DNA from: Lentisphaerota bacterium
GTDB lineage: Bacteria > Verrucomicrobiota > Kiritimatiellia > UBA8416 > JAFGIZ01
Direction of reading: 5' to 3'
DNA length: 10,567 nucleotides
NCBI GenBank assembly: GCA_016929365.1
Contig: JAFGIZ010000238.1
Location: forward strand, 1-10,567
In this document: piece after piece, positions 9,230-10,567 of the stretch
Layout: each line of letters begins with the position of its first letter
How positions within the stretch are numbered: the first letter of the stretch is position 1
The notes under the pieces: model-generated
Databases searched by the model: none
Seen by the model: the letters and a program-made list of their open reading frames with translations, nothing else
Told to the model about the DNA's origin: nothing
Translations under genes and position numbers: made by a program

Positions 9230-9235
9230 CCTCCT
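9230..9235 (-). promoter_or_regulatory. Consensus ribosome binding site for the EF-like gene
   Basis: CCTCCT on the + strand reads AGGAGG on the - strand, with a 7-nt spacer to the ATG at 9222. It is a perfect consensus, which suggests strong translation, and it rules out the upstream in-frame ATG. Confidence 0.75.
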
Positions 9236-9346
9236 GTGTGCTGATTTACCATGTAAGTGTTGAGGGCGTTCCGGCGGTAAGTAAAGGAAAAAAGAGGGGT
9301 TGCGGACCGGCGGGGCCTCAAACAGCGCCCGAGGCAAAGGGGCTGC

Positions 9347-9367
9347 CTATAGGGAAATCCCCTATAG
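9347..9367. promoter_or_regulatory. Perfect inverted repeat, candidate operator
   Basis: CTATAGGG (9347-9354) and CCCTATAG (9360-9367) form an 8-bp perfect dyad around AAATC. It lies in the divergent intergenic region between the EF-like gene (-) and the cysteine-rich gene (+), in a locally AT-richer patch. The size and symmetry fit a dimeric regulator site; no regulator gene is in the window. A short RNA hairpin is the alternative reading. Confidence 0.5.
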
Positions 9368-9372
9368 TATTT

Positions 9373-9387
9373 TCAGGATTTTCCTGA
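9373..9387. promoter_or_regulatory. Second perfect inverted repeat, candidate operator
   Basis: TCAGGA (9373-9378) and TCCTGA (9382-9387) flank TTT. It begins only 5 nt after the preceding dyad and has an unrelated half-site, so two different factors or one composite site may be involved. It lies about 25 nt upstream of the possible -10 box TATGAT. Confidence 0.45.
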
Positions 9388-9411
9388 GGCGACGGATTTC
9401 GCGGCGTGGCG

Positions 9412-9417
9412 TATGAT
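9412..9417 (+). promoter_or_regulatory. Possible -10 box for the cysteine-rich gene
   Basis: TATGAT matches the sigma-70 -10 consensus at 5 of 6 positions. No good -35 box is seen at the right distance (about 9389-9394), which would suit an activator-dependent promoter served by the two upstream dyads. Confidence 0.3.
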
Positions 9418-9438
9418 ACGGGGTTGAGGATGGGAGGG

Positions 9439-9696
9439 ATGTCAGGCGGGGGAGTTATGCAGTACGATATTCCACAAGCCATATGCGAGGCGGCTTCGCG
9501 CTGTCCGTACAACCTGGCATGCCTGAACGGCGACGGCCGGCCCGCGTGCCCCGTAGAGCGGTTCATCTCCGAGAAGTATCTGTTTGTCAAGTCGGACGGA
9601 ATCCGGCCGTGTCCGTACCGGATCCGGTTCGGCCTGATGTCCTACGTCTGCGGCTGTCCGGTGAGAAACGCGTTATACACCGATTACGAGATTTGA
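9439..9696 (+). CDS. Small cysteine-rich protein of unknown function
   Basis: About 85 residues from ATG 9439, or 79 from ATG 9457 (MQYDIPQAICEAASRCPYNL). All seven cysteines lie in two groups. The first is C-x6-C-x5-C-x8-C around ICEAASRCPYNLACLNGDG and PACPVERF. The second is a CPYRIRFG motif followed by YVCGCPVRN. Paired CP motifs with this spacing suggest metal or Fe-S binding, or a disulfide-free zinc fold; there is no signal peptide or membrane segment, so it should be cytoplasmic. I do not recognise a named family. The start is uncertain: GAGG (9425-9428) suits ATG 9439, while GGGGGAG (9448-9454) is very close to ATG 9457, whose product begins more naturally. The gene stands alone, divergent from the EF-like gene, behind two inverted repeats. 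Confidence 0.6.
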   Translation: MSGGGVMQYDIPQAICEAASRCPYNLACLNGDGRPACPVERFISEKYLFVKSDGIRPCPYRIRFGLMSYVCGCPVRNALYTDYEI

Positions 9697-9896
9697 TACG
9701 CGCGTGTCTCGGCTGTCGCATGTCCGGCGTGAGACAGCGACGCGTCTTTTGTCAAGACGACGGGCCCGGTTGTCAGGGCCGTGTGAAGATCTCGTGAAGG
9801 CGGCCGCCTTCCGGCCCCTTGGTATGCGCCGTGCTTTTCAAGGCGGCGACCTGAGGTTGGTCGGATACAGGCAACCACACAGAGTATAAAGCGTGA

Positions 9897-9980
9897 GTTG
9901 ACCCCCGGACTGGCCGAATGGCCCACTTGCCGCAAGGTTCAAGTGAACAAAACCGCGGCCTTCACGGCCGCGGTTTTGTT
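9897..9980 (+). ncRNA. Candidate small RNA ending in the strong terminator
   Basis: TATAAA at 9885-9890 could serve as a -10 box, giving a transcript of about 84 nt that ends in the terminator at 9946-9980. The interval folds as GGCC-GAAT-GGCC (9912-9923), then CACTTG (9924-9929) with CAAGTG (9940-9945). Alternative hairpins CTTG-CCG-CAAG and GTTC-AAGT-GAAC compete with the second. No good -35 box is seen at standard spacing, no known RNA family is recognised, and the terminator alone is explained by sppA on the opposite strand. Confidence 0.25.
9946..9980. terminator. Strong bidirectional intrinsic terminator
   Basis: AACAAAACCGCGGCC (9946-9960) and GGCCGCGGTTTTGTT (9966-9980) form a perfect 15-bp stem with loop TTCAC. 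The GC-rich core is flanked by A and T runs, so either strand ends in a T-rich tract. It lies 51 nt past the sppA stop on the - strand and most likely ends that transcript. Confidence 0.9.
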
Positions 9981-10031
9981 ATGCGGTGATTCGGCGGCAC
10001 GGGTTATACCGCACTGCAACGGGGCCGGGCT

Positions 10032-10567
10032 TCAGAGGATCCCATGGTACAGGAGGCGCGTGCCGCCGAGGCGGCGCAGGGCGGCCTCGGGGTTCCAGCG
10101 TTGCGCGGCCCGCAGAAAAGCGGAAAGCGAGAACTCCTCTTCGTACCGGTAGACCTTGATCTCGTCCGCCTCGAGCAATTCGGCGGTGCGCCGGACGGCA
10201 TCTTCCCAGTACCCGATTTCGTCGATCAGCCCGAAGGATGCGGCGCGCTCGGCGGTCATAATACGCCCGTCCGCGAGGGACTGTACTCGGGCCGGGTTCA
10301 GCCCGCGGCGTTCGGCGACCAGGGTGACGAAGCGGGCGTGCAGGGTGTCCACGATGTTCTGGAGCATCGTCCGCTGGGCGGGCGTGAGCTCGCCGAGCGG
10401 ATTGAGAATGTCTTTATCGGGGCCGGACTTGATGGTGACGTCCCTGACGCCGATCTTTTCCCCGAGCTCGCGCGCGTTGATGCTCTGCACGAGAACCCCG
10501 ATCGAGCCGGTCAGCGTCGTGGGATGGGCGACAATATGGTCCGCGGCCAAAGCGACGTAGTAGGCGC
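10032..10567 (-). CDS. sppA: Signal peptide peptidase SppA, C-terminal part (N-terminus beyond the window)
   Basis: A membrane-anchored serine protease of family S49 (Ser/Lys dyad) that degrades cleaved signal peptides. About 178 residues are visible and the frame is open to the right edge. It begins A-Y-Y-V-A-L-A-A-D-H-I-V-A, which follows the SGxYY nucleophile motif; the serine itself is therefore just outside the window. TTLTGSIGV, the hallmark strand after it, is present. The general-base lysine is the one in IKSGPDKDI (codon 10413-10415): it lies 52 residues after the expected serine, the same spacing as Ser147/Lys199 in Bacillus SppA. The region LTPAQRTML..IVD..H.RFV, ADGRIMTAERA and FGLIDEIG complete the family pattern. 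The apparent TTG start at 10550 is internal. Its transcript probably ends at the terminator 51 nt downstream. Confidence 0.92.
   Translation of the reverse strand, partial: AYYVALAADHIVAHPTTLTGSIGVLVQSINARELGEKIGVRDVTIKSGPDKDILNPLGELTPAQRTMLQNIVDTLHARFVTLVAERRGLNPARVQSLADGRIMTAERAASFGLIDEIGYWEDAVRRTAELLEADEIKVYRYEEEFSLSAFLRAAQRWNPEAALRRLGGTRLLYHGIL

Larger units (their letters stand above)
9697..10031. other. Intergenic region of 335 nt without a supported gene
   Basis: The first part (9697-9880) shows only short hairpins: TGTCTC (9705-9710) with GAGACA (9731-9736), and CGTCTT (9743-9748) with AAGACG (9754-9759). Neither is followed by a U-tract. The second part holds a TATAAA box, a possible small RNA and the strong terminator annotated separately. 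Open frames in it look non-coding. Confidence 0.6.

Noticed and set aside
9900..9948. tRNA-like segment (GGTTCAAGTG resembling a T-loop)
   Set aside because: No acceptor stem, anticodon arm or CCA end can be assembled around it; the bases are better explained by local hairpins.
9898..10152. 84-residue + strand open frame across the terminator and sppA end
   Set aside because: It crosses a strong terminator and the antisense of sppA, and has no ribosome site.

Overview
The window is GC-rich, densely coded bacterial DNA (roughly two-thirds G+C by eye). It uses several GTG and TTG starts and has short or overlapping gene junctions. No marker gene fixes the taxonomy. The mix of a SpeA-type arginine decarboxylase, a bacterial deoxyhypusine-synthase-like protein, a stand-alone EF-Tu-domain-II-like protein and a surface-glycan island would suit an environmental genome of the Planctomycetes/Verrucomicrobia/Kiritimatiellota/Lentisphaerota group. 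That is an inference and other phyla are possible.

Region 1 (1-5846, + strand) is a co-directional surface-polysaccharide or glycolipid cluster. In order it holds the C-terminal part of a surface-carbohydrate biosynthesis protein, a class I SAM-dependent methyltransferase, a full-length exporter-type ABC transporter (membrane plus ATPase domains in one chain), a CgeB-like GT-B glycosyltransferase, a sulfotransferase-like protein with a TTG start, and a P-loop kinase-like protein. Several junctions overlap (methyltransferase/ABC about 11 nt; glycosyltransferase/sulfotransferase 44 nt; sulfotransferase/kinase ATGA), which indicates one translationally coupled operon. A plausible reading is assembly, decoration (methyl, sulfate and perhaps phosphate) and flipping of a lipid-linked surface glycan.

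Region 2 (5871-8821, + strand) is a two-gene polyamine module: biosynthetic arginine decarboxylase (speA) followed at once by a deoxyhypusine synthase-family protein. The latter keeps the catalytic lysine motif of that family but not its double-histidine motif, so it probably works in polyamine synthesis or on an unknown acceptor and not on eIF5A.

Region 3 (8822-10031) is sparsely coded. It contains an imperfect palindromic repeat of the dispersed intergenic type, an 84-residue EF-Tu-domain-II-like protein on the - strand, a divergent regulatory region with two adjacent perfect inverted repeats, and a small cysteine-rich protein on the + strand. It ends with an intergenic stretch carrying a strong 15-bp bidirectional terminator and a possible small RNA. 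Region 4 (10032-10567, - strand) is the C-terminal part of a SppA-type signal peptide peptidase that runs off the window just downstream of its nucleophilic serine.

No tRNA, rRNA, CRISPR array, transposase or phage gene was seen.
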